A stretch of DNA of 53,957 nucleotides from Chara braunii (taxonomy: Eukaryota > Streptophyta > Charophyceae > Charales > Characeae). Below the pieces are notes generated by a model. It was not told the DNA's origin. It saw nothing but the letters and a program-made list of their open reading frames with translations, and searched no databases. Positions 11,581 to 20,688 of the stretch are shown here, piece by piece (the stretch's first letter is position 1; each line of letters opens with the position of its first letter). The DNA lies in assembly GCA_003427395.1 (NCBI GenBank), contig BFEA01000179.1:281490-335446 (forward strand), read 5' to 3'. The translations under genes and the position numbers were made by a program.

Positions 11581-11690
11581 GGGCCCGCGAGCGATAGCAA
11601 CTACAACATCACCAATAACAGCAACGATACTGCCAAGGATAACGACAACAACAACAACAATAACAACAACAACATTGATGTTGTGGCAAG
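11340..11690. repeat. ACA/AAC trinucleotide-rich tract
   Basis: Imperfect runs of ACA, AAC and CAA dominate, densest at 11,500-11,530 and 11,640-11,680. The translations in both directions are low-complexity Thr/Asn or Val, and are not independent evidence of genes. Confidence 0.7.
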
Positions 11691-11919
11691 TGCGACTGGC
11701 ATTCCTTTCCTCCCTCCCCCTCCTCCCTCCCCTCTTGCTTTCCTTTTTTCGCTCTTCCGGTGTTGACTGGGGGGAGGGCCGAGTGCGGTTGAATGGATTG
11801 ATTGGTAAGGATGTGGGGGAACAGGGAGTTGGACGATGGTGCGAAGGGGTAGGATAGTGAATGCCAGATTGCCAGATCGGATAGGGTTGCATGTGATAGG
11901 TTAGCTCTACCGCATCTGA

Positions 11920-12400
11920 TTTTGGCCACGTGGCTATAGGGTGGGTAAGGTTTGCTCATGTGTTTGAACAACAATTTGTCACGTGGATTTGGCGAATTTT
12001 ACTAGTTTTACGTTTCGATAAACACAGGTCTGGTCACGTGGCAGGGCAGGTGGTGCTGTGAGGATCGGCACCAGGGCTGTTTCTGTGATTGATTTAACCC
12101 CTGCCACGTGGGTATTGTGATTTGACCTTTTTTCCATTTTTCCTACTCGGACGCGCTTTTGGCCACGTGGCATGGCAAGTAGTGTCGGGAGGATCGGCAC
12201 CGGAGCTGTTGGTGTGATTGTTTTCAGCCTTGCCACATGGGTATTGCGATTTGACCTTTTCAACTTTTCTCACTCCAGCGCGTTTTCAATTCATCAGGTT
12301 CTCTGGTGGATACATACCCTCTTGCTATAAACATAGGTTTCCACCACGTGGCAGGACAGGAGGTGCTTATGTGATTGATGCCTCTCCTGACACGTGGGTA
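11920..12400. repeat. array of hairpin units tipped by CACGTG boxes
   Basis: CACGTG occurs at 11,927, 11,980, 12,035, 12,105, 12,164, 12,345 and 12,391, with CACATG at 12,234. Three units (12,034-12,111, 12,163-12,240 and 12,344-12,397) are inverted repeats whose arms begin and end with the box; in the first, CACGTGGCAGGG pairs perfectly with its partner. The first two units share GGATCGGCACC and are followed by GATTTGACCTTTT. CACGTG is the plant G-box (bZIP/bHLH site) and TTGAC the W-box core, but whether this is a regulatory region or a small repeat is unknown. Confidence 0.75.
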
Positions 12401-12899
12401 TTTCGCTCTGAATATTTTGCAACAGAGCTTTCCCCACTTGTGTGGTTAGTGGCTAATTAGGATCGTGGGGGCAAGCTCATCGTAACTATCGATAAACTAC
12501 TAAACTAGCTTGCCCTGTTATTAATCTCTTTGCCTTATTTGTATCTCCCCTACTCCTCACTATGCAGAAGATTGTAGTGGATAATTGAGTCGTTGAGTAG
12601 GGCAGAGTTTGATTCAGCACACAACAGGGTTAATCATTCCTTACTGGGGAAGCAATCAATGCCCCGAGATTTTACTATATTCGTGTTATGCAGGGAAGCT
12701 GTCTCCAGGGGAGCAGTGGTTGAGGCTCTTCCAGCCCTAATGGGAAGAGGCATGTGGTTAAGTGTTGTAATCAAACTCATAATTGGAGCCTTGGGCACTA
12801 GACCCTTTTTTACAGCTATTCGAAGTGACAAAGATGAAAGGAAAAAATCGTTATTTAACTGCTGGTACACCACTTATCCAATAAAGATTGGTGGAAGAT

Positions 12900-12972
12900 T
12901 GGCGGGAGTAGGATTTGAACCTACAACATTCAGATTATGAGCCTAACGAGTTACCAATTACTCTATTTCGCG
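12900..12972 (-). tRNA. trnfM: organellar-type tRNA-fMet (CAT), decayed
   Basis: The 72-nt body plus discriminator A folds as a cloverleaf: D-arm GAGT/ACTC, anticodon loop CTCATAA, T-arm GTAGG/CCTAC with loop TTCAAAT. The first acceptor pair is unpaired, as in bacterial-type initiators. Two further acceptor mismatches (A against C) are what G-to-A decay would leave. It is probably no longer functional in the nucleus. Confidence 0.8.
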
Positions 12973-13061
12973 CACGTAATATTAGTATGGCTCTTCTCTG
13001 CACAAGAAATTGATAGGTCCGGGCTTGAACCATGTCTCCCAAAATAAATCAGTACATATGG

Positions 13062-13205
13062 CGTACTTCGTATCAACCGTATTTTCGAGTAAGGAATAAG
13101 TAAAACGATGAGGGCCCCTAAAAGAGGCCACTTGATAAAACCACTCAGATTGTCAAATAATGGAGCACAAATTTGTAACGTATGTGTTAAAATCGGAACA
13201 AAAAA
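13062..13205 (-). pseudogene. nad4: mitochondrial nad4 5' fragment
   Basis: About 48 codons read without a stop. NLSGFIKWPLLGALIVLLIP followed by YSKIRLIRS matches the first hydrophobic segment of the NADH dehydrogenase subunit 4, where LIP.S.IRLIR is well conserved. The frame is lost downstream of the IRLIR motif. As a nuclear fragment it encodes nothing useful. The identification rests on remembered family features, not on a search. Confidence 0.65.
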
Positions 13206-13430
13206 AGGCCCACGAGGCCCAGAACATTACCCCACGGTTCACCTGGTGAAGGACTCAACCCAAGGACCCCAAACACCCCCTATGCGGGTATCGAAGTGGA
13301 CCAGGGTATTATCAAAGTAGAACTCAGGGCATTCTGTGCGTCACAGTTTCAGCTTCAAACTATACAAAAACAGTGTCTCAGTTTCGAGGAGGGTGCCCAT
13401 GGCATATGCCCGATGCAAAAAGAATAAGTG

Positions 13431-13525
13431 TGCCCTGAGAGTTCATAGCCTACATTTTTTTGGGCCGTGTTTTTCCCTTTTTACACCTGTGTGCCGCCGC
13501 AGGCATTGACTTGTTAAACCACCAG
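13431..13525 (+). repeat. direct repeat copy 1, left of gap
   Basis: This 95-bp segment is repeated almost exactly at 13,814-13,908; the differences seen are scattered single bases. It runs up to the gap in the middle of the AAACCACCAG motif that starts the foldback in the second copy, so a second foldback copy may lie in the gap. Confidence 0.9.
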
Positions 13526-13798
13526 NNNNNNNNNNNNNNNNNNNNNNNNNNNNNNNNNNNNNNNNNNNNNNNNNNNNNNNNNNNNNNNNNNNNNNNNNNN
13601 NNNNNNNNNNNNNNNNNNNNNNNNNNNNNNNNNNNNNNNNNNNNNNNNNNNNNNNNNNNNNNNNNNNNNNNNNNNNNNNNNNNNNNNNNNNNNNNNNNNN
13701 NNNNNNNNNNNNNNNNNNNNNNNNNNNNNNNNNNNNNNNNNNNNNNNNNNNNNNNNNNNNNNNNNNNNNNNNNNNNNNNNNNNNNNNNNNNNNNNNNN
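13526..13798. other. assembly gap (273 N)
   Basis: Run of N. Open frames crossing it are not meaningful. Confidence 1.
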
Positions 13799-13813
13799 CG
13801 TTTCGAATGAGTA

Positions 13814-13908
13814 TGCCCTGAGAGTTCATAGCCTACATTTTTTTGGGCCGTGTTTTTCCCTTTTTACACCTGTGTGCTGCCGCAGGCATCAACTTGTTAA
13901 ACCACCAG
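13814..13908 (+). repeat. direct repeat copy 2, right of gap
   Basis: Second copy of the 95-bp segment at 13,431-13,525. Here it continues into the foldback at 13,895. Confidence 0.9.
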
Positions 13909-14088
13909 TACTTGGCCCAGCTATTGATGTCGAGCTGGGATACCCCTTGCGCGCCACCGGGGCACCGTTTCGTTTTCATTTTGGTTGGCGCTTCCAGCCA
14001 TTGTGGTTTGGTGCCCCGAAGCCCGCAACTACCGGCGCATTAACGGGAATCGTCCCAGCCGATAGCTGGGCCAAGTACTGGTGGTTTA
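13895..14088. repeat. 194-bp foldback with perfect terminal arms
   Basis: The outermost arms, including ACCACCAGTACTTGGCCCAG at 13,901-13,920, pair without mismatch with AGCTGGGCCAAGTACTGGTG from 14,064. An inner pair (CGGGGCACC with GGTGCCCCG) and a short central stem (GGCGCTTCCAGCC) extend the hairpin, with looser pairing between. A MITE, the end of a foldback transposon, or a hairpin RNA precursor are possible. No target duplication was identified. Confidence 0.8.
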
Positions 14089-14504
14089 TCTAACATTGCA
14101 CATAATTCCGATCATACGCACCAGAAAAAGTCTACATGCGAGGGTATGTCCGAAACACAGATGAAAGCAAACAAGGTCAGAGACAGAGGGCAGTGTTTCA
14201 TGGCCCTCCGAAACTCGAAATCAAATTGTGGAGAAAGCTTCCTTGATCCTAGGAGGCATCCCTATTTTTTAAGAGCTTGCTTTGCCGATGTGCATTCAAA
14301 GCTAGACCTCTTCCATGGCTTCCAAAAGTAACCCACGTTGGAGACACATCAAGGACAAGTGTCGTAGGCTTATGAGTCGCAGGCAACGTTACACCCAGAG
14401 CCCGCAATCAGGTGACCTTCTTCAGGCAGGTGGTGGCATGGCCTGCCTGTGGGCCACAACTGGCTGCAAAATTATTCGGCTGCGCCCTACAGGCCTCATG
14501 TGGG

Positions 14505-14507
<3 letters not shown>
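14089..14507. other. no gene recognised
   Basis: Unremarkable sequence with short frames only. A segment near 14,195-14,225 is loosely similar, in inverted orientation, to 13,370-13,405, so the foldback may belong to a larger inverted structure. Confidence 0.4.
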
Positions 14508-14539
<32 letters not shown>

Positions 14540-14590
14540 GTATATATATATAAATATATATTATGATACGTACATACATATATATATATA
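14508..14590. repeat. (TA)n microsatellite
   Basis: Alternating TA with a few interruptions. It resumes at 15,221-15,238, beyond the element at 14,591-15,220, which therefore seems to have split the tract. Confidence 0.9.
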
Positions 14591-15220
14591 GGGTTGCCGA
14601 CGTTCGGGTTCCGCCAAAATCCTAAACCCGAACCTGCCGAACGTTTGCCTCAGCGTTACATCCGAATTCCTTACGAAATTTGAAATACAAATAAAATACG
14701 AAAAGCAGATAATAACAAGAAAAATAAAAAAATAAAAAGAGAATTAAAATTAGTGCCTGGGCGAGCACGTTTTCGACACGCCATCTTTGGCGATTTTTTA
14801 TTTTTTCTTAGGATAACCAAATGCCCTGAAAATTTAGAGACATGTCTTTCACATACTATGAAGCTCATAAAAAGAGTTCCAAAAAATAATAAAATCTTTG
14901 AGGCACCAAAATAAAATCAAAACAAAAAGTGAAAAGTGGAAAAAAAAAAAAAAACTTGAATGACCGAACACGTTTTTACACCACCATCTTTGGTGATTTT
15001 TCATTTTTTTTTAGCTTGGCAAAATGTCTTGAAAATGTTTTTGCATGTAGCGAATGTCATACAGATCTCACAAGTTTTGTTTTAACAAAACAAATCATTT
15101 GTAGGCCCCGAAATAATTTTTGGCGGGGGCCGAACCCCTTCAGGTTCGAACCGCGAACATGACTCCAAACGCCCGAACGTTCGGGGGTCAGCCCAGGGCC
15201 CCCGAACGTTCGACCTGGTA
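14591..15220. mobile_element. non-autonomous inverted-repeat element in (TA)n
   Basis: The left end GGGTTGCCGACGTTCGGG and the complement of the right end CCCGAACGTTCGACCTGG are similar but imperfect inverted repeats. The centre is AT-rich and non-coding. Two internal segments (about 14,755-14,830 and 14,960-15,060) are diverged direct copies sharing CCATCTTTGG and following T runs. The flanks are (TA)n, so any target duplication is hidden. The end sequence recalls hAT termini; this is an inference. Confidence 0.55.
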
Positions 15221-15238
15221 ATATATATAAATATATAT

Positions 15239-15633
15239 TGAAACGGTATTCACCAGTTCACAGTAGCTGACGCAGATTCCAAGGTTCGATCCCTAGCCCT
15301 TACCTTACCTGTGTACAGTATCTGTGTAGCCCCCGAGAATTGAACCCGCGACCTGTGTGTTTCGTAGCAGTTGGTAGGTCGTCGTAGGTTCCGTAGGCCG
15401 TCGAGGTTCGATCTGTAGACCTGTCCAGTAGGAGTCCAGCCAGGTCTAGAAGTCGTAGTTGTAGGCTTCTCGAAGAGTCAAGGTCGTAGCTAGTCCAGTC
15501 CTGAAGAGTCAAGGTCGTAGTTGCGGCAGGACCGAAAGGCCAAGTCCACGGCCTTCTAGAAGGGCCCGGCGGTGGCCTTTCGAGGTTGCCCACGTTTAGG
15601 CAGAGGCAAGTGGGCAAGTGGTGGAAGTCCACC
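15239..15633 (+). repeat. element A 5' LTR, truncated to its first part
   Basis: Begins TGAAACGG and matches the first part of the 3' LTR at 20,689 until AAGTCCACC. It then jumps to gag, so R, U5 and the leader are missing. The gag side of the junction reads ATGCATGAGAAG, and the LTR end region at 21,655 reads ATGCATGAAAAG, a microhomology that could have guided the deletion. Only two copies of the 31-bp internal repeat are present, against five in the 3' LTR. Confidence 0.85.
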
Positions 15634-16926
15634 ATGCATGAGAAGAGGATGGAGTGGAAGTTCCATCTCACTAGGGAGAGGAAGAAAAGGATGGAGGCGG
15701 CAACAGAGGCGGCGAAAGAGTTGGAAGAGATTAGGAAGGAGAGGGATCAGATGGCGGTCCAAAAGATTTACTTGGGAAGGTAGAGATCCTGGCCACGAAC
15801 GTGGAACGCTTGGCAAAGGTCCAGGAGGAACAACTTTTATTTGGTAGAGGTCAGAACACTGACATGCGTTGCTCGGGAATTGGCAATGCAGGTGGGCTCG
15901 CATGTGACAGCCCGCCTTGAAGGCACTGAACGATATTGTGTTGGTGTCATTGAAGGCGCCAAGCTGACTACCCCAAAGGAAGAGGAAGCACGCCCCCATA
16001 GAGAGCCGGTCAAAGTTAAGTTTCCTGATTCCTACAGTGGAAAGAAGGAAGAGAACTTTGACAATTGGGAGGCCAACGTTAAGACATACGTGCACCTGCA
16101 AAAGGTGTCCCCCGATGAGCAGATTCTAATCGCCATCCATGCGTCGAAGGAAGAAGCCATCAGTTTTGCACGCTCCTTAGTCCGCGCTGCTAATTGCAGC
16201 GATGATGTGGTTGCCTACTCTGCCTTCACCCCCCTCGCTGACTTCCTTAAGTTGCTGCGCGAACGATTTGCAGATGTCTCGCGCAGTGTCAGAGTCTCTG
16301 ATCGGTTGCAGGCTATCCACTCTCGTCAGTGGAGGAGTGCCAAGGCACTCAAGGGAGTCATGGACGAGTTGGCGGTTGTTCCTGACCATGGGGTCACAAA
16401 GACCCAACTGGTCAACCTCTTCTACCGGGCTATGCCCGAGTCGTTGTGTAGGCACTTCTTTGAGAAGAGCCAACAACCCACCATCACCTACGACGCATTG
16501 AGTAGGGAAGTGGTGATGTTCGAAGCAAAGTCTGTGTCAGTCTCCACTTTCTGGCACAAGGACTTGGATAAGGGAAAGAAGTGGAAAGGTCGCACTATCT
16601 CAGGGCAAGTGAAGACAAAGGATAGCCTAGTCCTTACTTTAGACAAGGGTTGTGTCGACGAGATCCCCTACGGTCAGATAGAGTGGGGGCTCGAGGAAGA
16701 TAACAGTAGCAGTAGTCAGGGGAGGACCTACGCTGCTGTCGCGGCTGGAGGAAGGCCGCAAGGAGGAGGACGAGGCCAGGGCCAAGGGGGTCGGGCCTCA
16801 GGGAACCGTTCTCAGGGCGATCAGGGGGTTGGCGGCAGAGGAGGAAACCGCCAAGCGGGAGGAAGGGGTCAAGGTCGCCCGCAAAACCGGTCTGGGAATA
16901 GGTCCCCTTATAGGAGAAGTGGATGA
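15632..16926 (+). pseudogene. element A gag (capsid)
   Basis: The gag protein builds the retrotransposon particle. A first block (to 15,783) is Lys/Arg/Glu-rich and helical (TRERKKRMEAATEAAKE). After a frame change the main frame 15,841-16,926 carries the capsid fold: VKFPDSYSGKKEENFDNW, FLKLLRERFADVS and LVNLFYRAMPESL. It ends in a Gly/Arg/Gln-rich RNA-binding tail. The frameshift between the blocks breaks it. Confidence 0.8.
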
Positions 16927-17010
16927 CACCCAGGGCTGCGACAAGGCAGACCTTGGGAAGATCTGGGCCTGGACCAGCGCTTATGGCAACAACGTGTGAA
17001 CCAGGGGCAG

Positions 17011-17052
17011 TGCATCTATTGCGGTGACCCTGGCCACATCATTGAATACTGT
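17011..17052 (+). pseudogene. element A CCHC zinc knuckle
   Basis: CIYCGDPGHIIEYC is a perfect C-x2-C-x4-H-x4-C nucleocapsid knuckle. It lies just after the capsid stop, in another frame than the Gly/Arg tail, so the original gag extended to here. The knuckle binds the element's RNA. Confidence 0.85.
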
Positions 17053-17072
17053 CCGAAGTATAGGGAGGCTCG

Positions 17073-18044
17073 TTGGGCTGCACAAGAAGCAAAAGGCAGT
17101 CGTCGGTAGGGGTAGCAACTGCCTCTACCATACGGCCATGCGGAGATGAGTCAGCAAGCGCGCAAGAATCTCCCAAACCACATGAGCCCATGGCAGAAGT
17201 TGCAGGCTGGTGCCTAGATAGCTGCCCAGAGATTGCGTGTGTTAGAGTCTCTCTAGGCACTTCCCTCACAGGTGTGGCAGAGGAATTGAAGGAGAGAATG
17301 CCCGCGAGGGCCAAGATGAGGAAAGAGAATAGGGGGCAACTCATATTAGTAGATACAACGATTTTTAGAGGCCGAGTTGGCACCTTAGTGGATAGTGGAG
17401 CCACTCGTAGTTATATCAGTAGGAAGGCACTGCAGAAGCTGAAGTTGCAGCTAAAAGTCCAAAAACTAACAGATCCCATAGTAAGTATCCTCGCGGACAA
17501 TCGCACCATGCAAGTACAGGAGTACGTAGAGGGAGTCCAGGCATATTTCTGCCTAGAAAAAGATGGAAAGGTGGAGAAAGTTCTTAATTCCCTGACTCTC
17601 CTCGTAGAGGATAGTCTCCCATTTGACATAGTCCTAGGTATGGACTGGGGAGAGGCAGCAGGGGCCACACTCCACTTGAGAGAGCATGAGTGTAGGGTCC
17701 CTAGTCCATCAAGCGGTGTCAAGGCTGCCCGTTTGTTTCATGTGTCAGGAGTAGATAACTCCCTGGCGCATTGCTGCCTCAGCGCTCCTGCGTTCGCAAG
17801 GCTAGTGAAAAAGGAGCAGCTAGAGAAACAGGAAGAGAAGCCTATAGACTCTGCTATTGCCAAGCTGCTGGAAGAATTCACAGACTTAGCGAAGCCGCCG
17901 ATAGGAGTAGTACCGCGACCGATCCAACATCGTATTGAGATTGAGCCTGGCAGTAGGACCCCCAAGGGAGCAGTGTATAGGATGTCTCCGCGGGAGTTAG
18001 AGGAGCTGCGCAAACAATTAGACGAGCTCCTAGAGAAGGGTTGA
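17073..18044 (+). pseudogene. element A protease and start of RT
   Basis: A 323-codon frame. VGTLVDSGATRSYIS with the Asp-Ser-Gly catalytic triad at 17,391-17,399, and FDIVLGMDWG, define an aspartic protease that cuts the polyprotein. The C-terminal part (IEIEPGSRTPKGAVYRMSP) is the start of the reverse transcriptase. The frame ends at a TGA (18,042-18,044) where relatives have the Trp of EKGWIR, so one base change separates it from the rest of pol. Confidence 0.85.
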
Positions 18045-18707
18045 ATTAGGCCCCGTTCGTCTCCGTTTGGCGCACCTGTTCTGTTTGTCCCCAAGAAGGA
18101 GGGAGAGCTTAGATTATGTATAGACTATAGGGGTCTGAATGCTATGACAGTTAAGAATGCTGAGCCACTGCCCAAGATAGACGATCTTTTAGATCGAGTG
18201 CATGGGTGCAGATATTTTTCGAAGATAGATTTGAAGTCTGAATATCATCAGATAGAGGTTTATCCTGAGGATCAGTACAAAACAACATTCCGGACTAGAT
18301 ACGAGCACTATGAGTTTATAGTGATGCCCTTTGGACTAATAGTGTTTAGCAAGACCCTCCAAGAGCATCAGGGTCATCTCAGGCAGATCTTGGAGAAGTT
18401 GAGAGAAGCTGACTTCAAGATCAACGTAAAGAAGTGCGAACGGGCAAAAACCCAAGTTTTGTATTTGGGTCACATCTTAGCCGGAGACGGCATCAAGCCA
18501 GAGGATAGTAAGATTGCAGCGATCAGGGGTTGGCCTACGCCGCACACGTTAACAGAGTTGCGGTCATTCCTAGGCCTAGCGAACTATTATAGGAAGTTCG
18601 TAAGGAACTTCTTCACTATCGCCGCGCCCCTTCGCAAGTTGCTAAGGAAAGAAATCATCTGGAAGTGGGATAAGGACTGCATGTCTGCCATGAAGATGTT
18701 GAAGTAG
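18045..18707 (+). pseudogene. element A RT with catalytic-core deletion
   Basis: The reading continues in the same frame as the protease after the TGA. LRLCIDYRGLNAMTVKN, YFSKIDLKSEYHQI and VLYLGHILAGDGIKPED are clear RT motifs. Between MPFGL and IVFSKT (junction at 18,338/18,339) about 30 residues are missing compared with B2, including the YLDD catalytic motif, while the frame is kept. The protein would have no polymerase activity even if all stops were read through. Confidence 0.9.
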
Positions 18708-19130
18708 GCGCTGATAGAGTATCCGGTCCTTAAGGTGGCCGATCCATCCTTACCCTTTGTCGTCACTACCGGCGCCAGTCAGTACGGCATAGGTGCGGTT
18801 TTGCAGCAAAACAATGGCAATGGTTATAGACCCGTAGAGTTTATGTCCGTCAGGATGCCTTCGGAGAAGGTAGCGACATCTAGCTAAGAGAGGGAACTCT
18901 ACACTCTCAGGCAAGCGTTACACCATTGGAAGCACTACTTGCTTGGGAGACACTTCAAAGTCTATTCCGACCACGAAACGTTGAGATGGTTAAAGACGCA
19001 TGCCAACATGACACCTAAGCTTACCAGGTGGGCCGCAGAAATAGACTAATATGATTTTGAGCTCAAGCCCGTCAAAGGGAAGTATAATGTAGTTGCGGAC
19101 GCTCTGAGTAGGAGACCTGACTACTTTGGA
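18708..19130 (+). pseudogene. element A RNase H domain
   Basis: The frame continues with TAG stops (for example after MKMLK at 18,705-18,707). YGIGAVLQQ, LHHWKHYLLGRHFKVYSDH and VVADALSRRPDYF mark the Ty3-type RNase H, which removes RNA from the hybrid. The first catalytic residue seems lost: the usual TDAS reads TGAS (Gly codon at 18,771-18,773). Confidence 0.8.
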
Positions 19131-20380
19131 GCAATAGTTCACTATCAGGACATAAGGAGAGACCTGCAGCAAAAGGTCAAAGGAGCATATGTGCAGGACC
19201 CTATCTATAGTGATCTCCTCAAGAGAGTAAAGGAGGCCCCGGAGACCGAGCCAGATTTCCGCACTACTGATGGACTATTCTTTGAGAAAACTAACGTAGT
19301 TGACCGTCTGTGTATTCCCAATAGTGAGGAGATCCGTAGTCTGACCTAGGAGAATGTCATGACACAGAGGGTCATTTTGGTTGGCAAAAGACTCTAGGCA
19401 ATCTAATGCACGCGTATACCTGACCAGGAATGAAGAATGACTGCATAGAATATGTCCGCAGTTGTAAAGTTCGCCACCGGAATAAGACTACTACCCGTGC
19501 TCCGCTAGGTCTTCTCAGACCCTTGCCCATTCCTGATCAGCCCGAGGATTCAATGTTCATCGACTTCATGGACGCGGGCGTCAAGAGTAGGCATGGCAAG
19601 AGCCAAGTCATGGTGATAGTCGATAGATTTAGCAAGTATGTTGTTTTTATACCTTTGCCTTCAGAGGCACGAACTGAGTTAGTGATCCGTAAGTTCTTTG
19701 GTCATTGGGTCAGTGAGCACGGGGTCCCATTGTCCATAGTTAGTGATAGAGACACCCGGTTCACGAGTCAGAACTGGCAGGAGTTGATGAGAGTATATGG
19801 CTCTAAGTTGTTAATGTCGTCTAGCCGTCATCCCGAGACTAACAGTCATATTGAACAGATGAACAAGGTCATGCAACAAGTTATGAGAATGTACATTAGA
19901 CCAGATCAAGTTGACTGGGATGAGATGCTCCCCAAGGTAGCCAGTGCTTACAACAATAGTGTGCATTTGTCCACGTGCCGCACTCCCCATGAGTTGCGCA
20001 AGTCCTTTAGACTGCGCAGATCGTTTGAGGAAATTAACCGGGATCAGATTCATAGGCTACTGCCCGGTACTAGGGAGTTCGCTATCCAGCAAAAAAAGGA
20101 GGTAGCTACTGTTGCAGAGAACCTCAGGAAAGGCCACCATAGGATGATAGAGCAAGCCAACAAACATCGTCGCCCTTCACAGTTCCAAGTAGGCAACTTA
20201 GTCTGGGTCAAGGCTAAAGAGTTTGCTCCTGAGGAGAACATCTCGCAAAAGTTACTGCCTGCGTACAGAGGACCGTGGCCAGTTCTAGAAGTCAAGGGCA
20301 GAGAAGATGGGCCGTCCTACACCATCGAGATTCCAGTACACCTCCACACCTACCCAATTTTCCATGCGTCAAAGTTGTAG
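19131..20380 (+). pseudogene. element A integrase
   Basis: The zinc-binding HHCC part (19,340-19,470) is damaged by stops and a frameshift, and its last Cys reads Arg (SCKVRHRNK). The frame 19,430-20,380 holds the DDE core: IDFMDAG, SDRDTRFTS and ETNSHIEQMN supply the three acidic residues. A GPY/F-type module (GPWPVLEVKGREDGPSY) follows. The core looks intact, but cannot be translated from the polyprotein. Confidence 0.85.
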
Positions 20381-20650
20381 TCATGCACCGTAAGTGACCA
20401 GTTTCCATCTAGACGATCCATGATCCCTCCAGACATGGATGGGAGGTACGACATTGACGGCATTGTAGGTGAAGATGTGTTTAGAACAGGTGGCAGAGGT
20501 CGTCCTCAAAAACAGTATAAAGTCAGATTTGCATATCAGGAACCAGAAGACGACCGGTGGTTCACCAAAACTGAACTTCTAGAAACAGCTCCCGACATAG
20601 TCCGAGCCTACGAGAGGGATAGAAGAGGTAAAGGTCCTACCTTGGACTGA
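20381..20650 (+). pseudogene. element A chromodomain
   Basis: After a TAG at 20,378-20,380 the same frame continues to 20,650. QYKVRFAYQEPEDDRWFTK is a chromodomain core with the conserved Trp. In chromoviruses this module reads histone marks and steers integration towards heterochromatin. The TGA at 20,648 ends pol, 38 bp before the LTR. Confidence 0.8.
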
Positions 20651-20688
20651 AGTATTCTCGCAGAACCTCGAATTTAGGCCGGCGGGAG

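Larger units (their letters stand above)
12600..13320 (-). other. nuclear insertion of mitochondrial DNA (NUMT)
   Basis: The block contains an organellar initiator tRNA-Met and, upstream of it on the same strand, the 5' part of nad4. Two organelle genes on one strand, surrounded by nuclear repeats, point to a NUMT. The piece at 12,634-12,873 is not recognised. The edges are estimates. A chimeric contig is the alternative explanation. Confidence 0.65.

Noticed and set aside
13443-13829. Frames crossing the first assembly gap
   Set aside because: They exist only because N does not count as a stop.
15338-15352. B-box-like TTGAACCCGCGACC in the element A LTR as a tRNA
   Set aside because: No A box, cloverleaf or acceptor stem was found around it in either LTR copy.
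15572-15847. Arg/Lys-rich frame overlapping the start of gag
   Set aside because: It is an alternative frame of the gag N-terminus. The helical Glu/Lys pattern belongs to the frame ending at 15,783.
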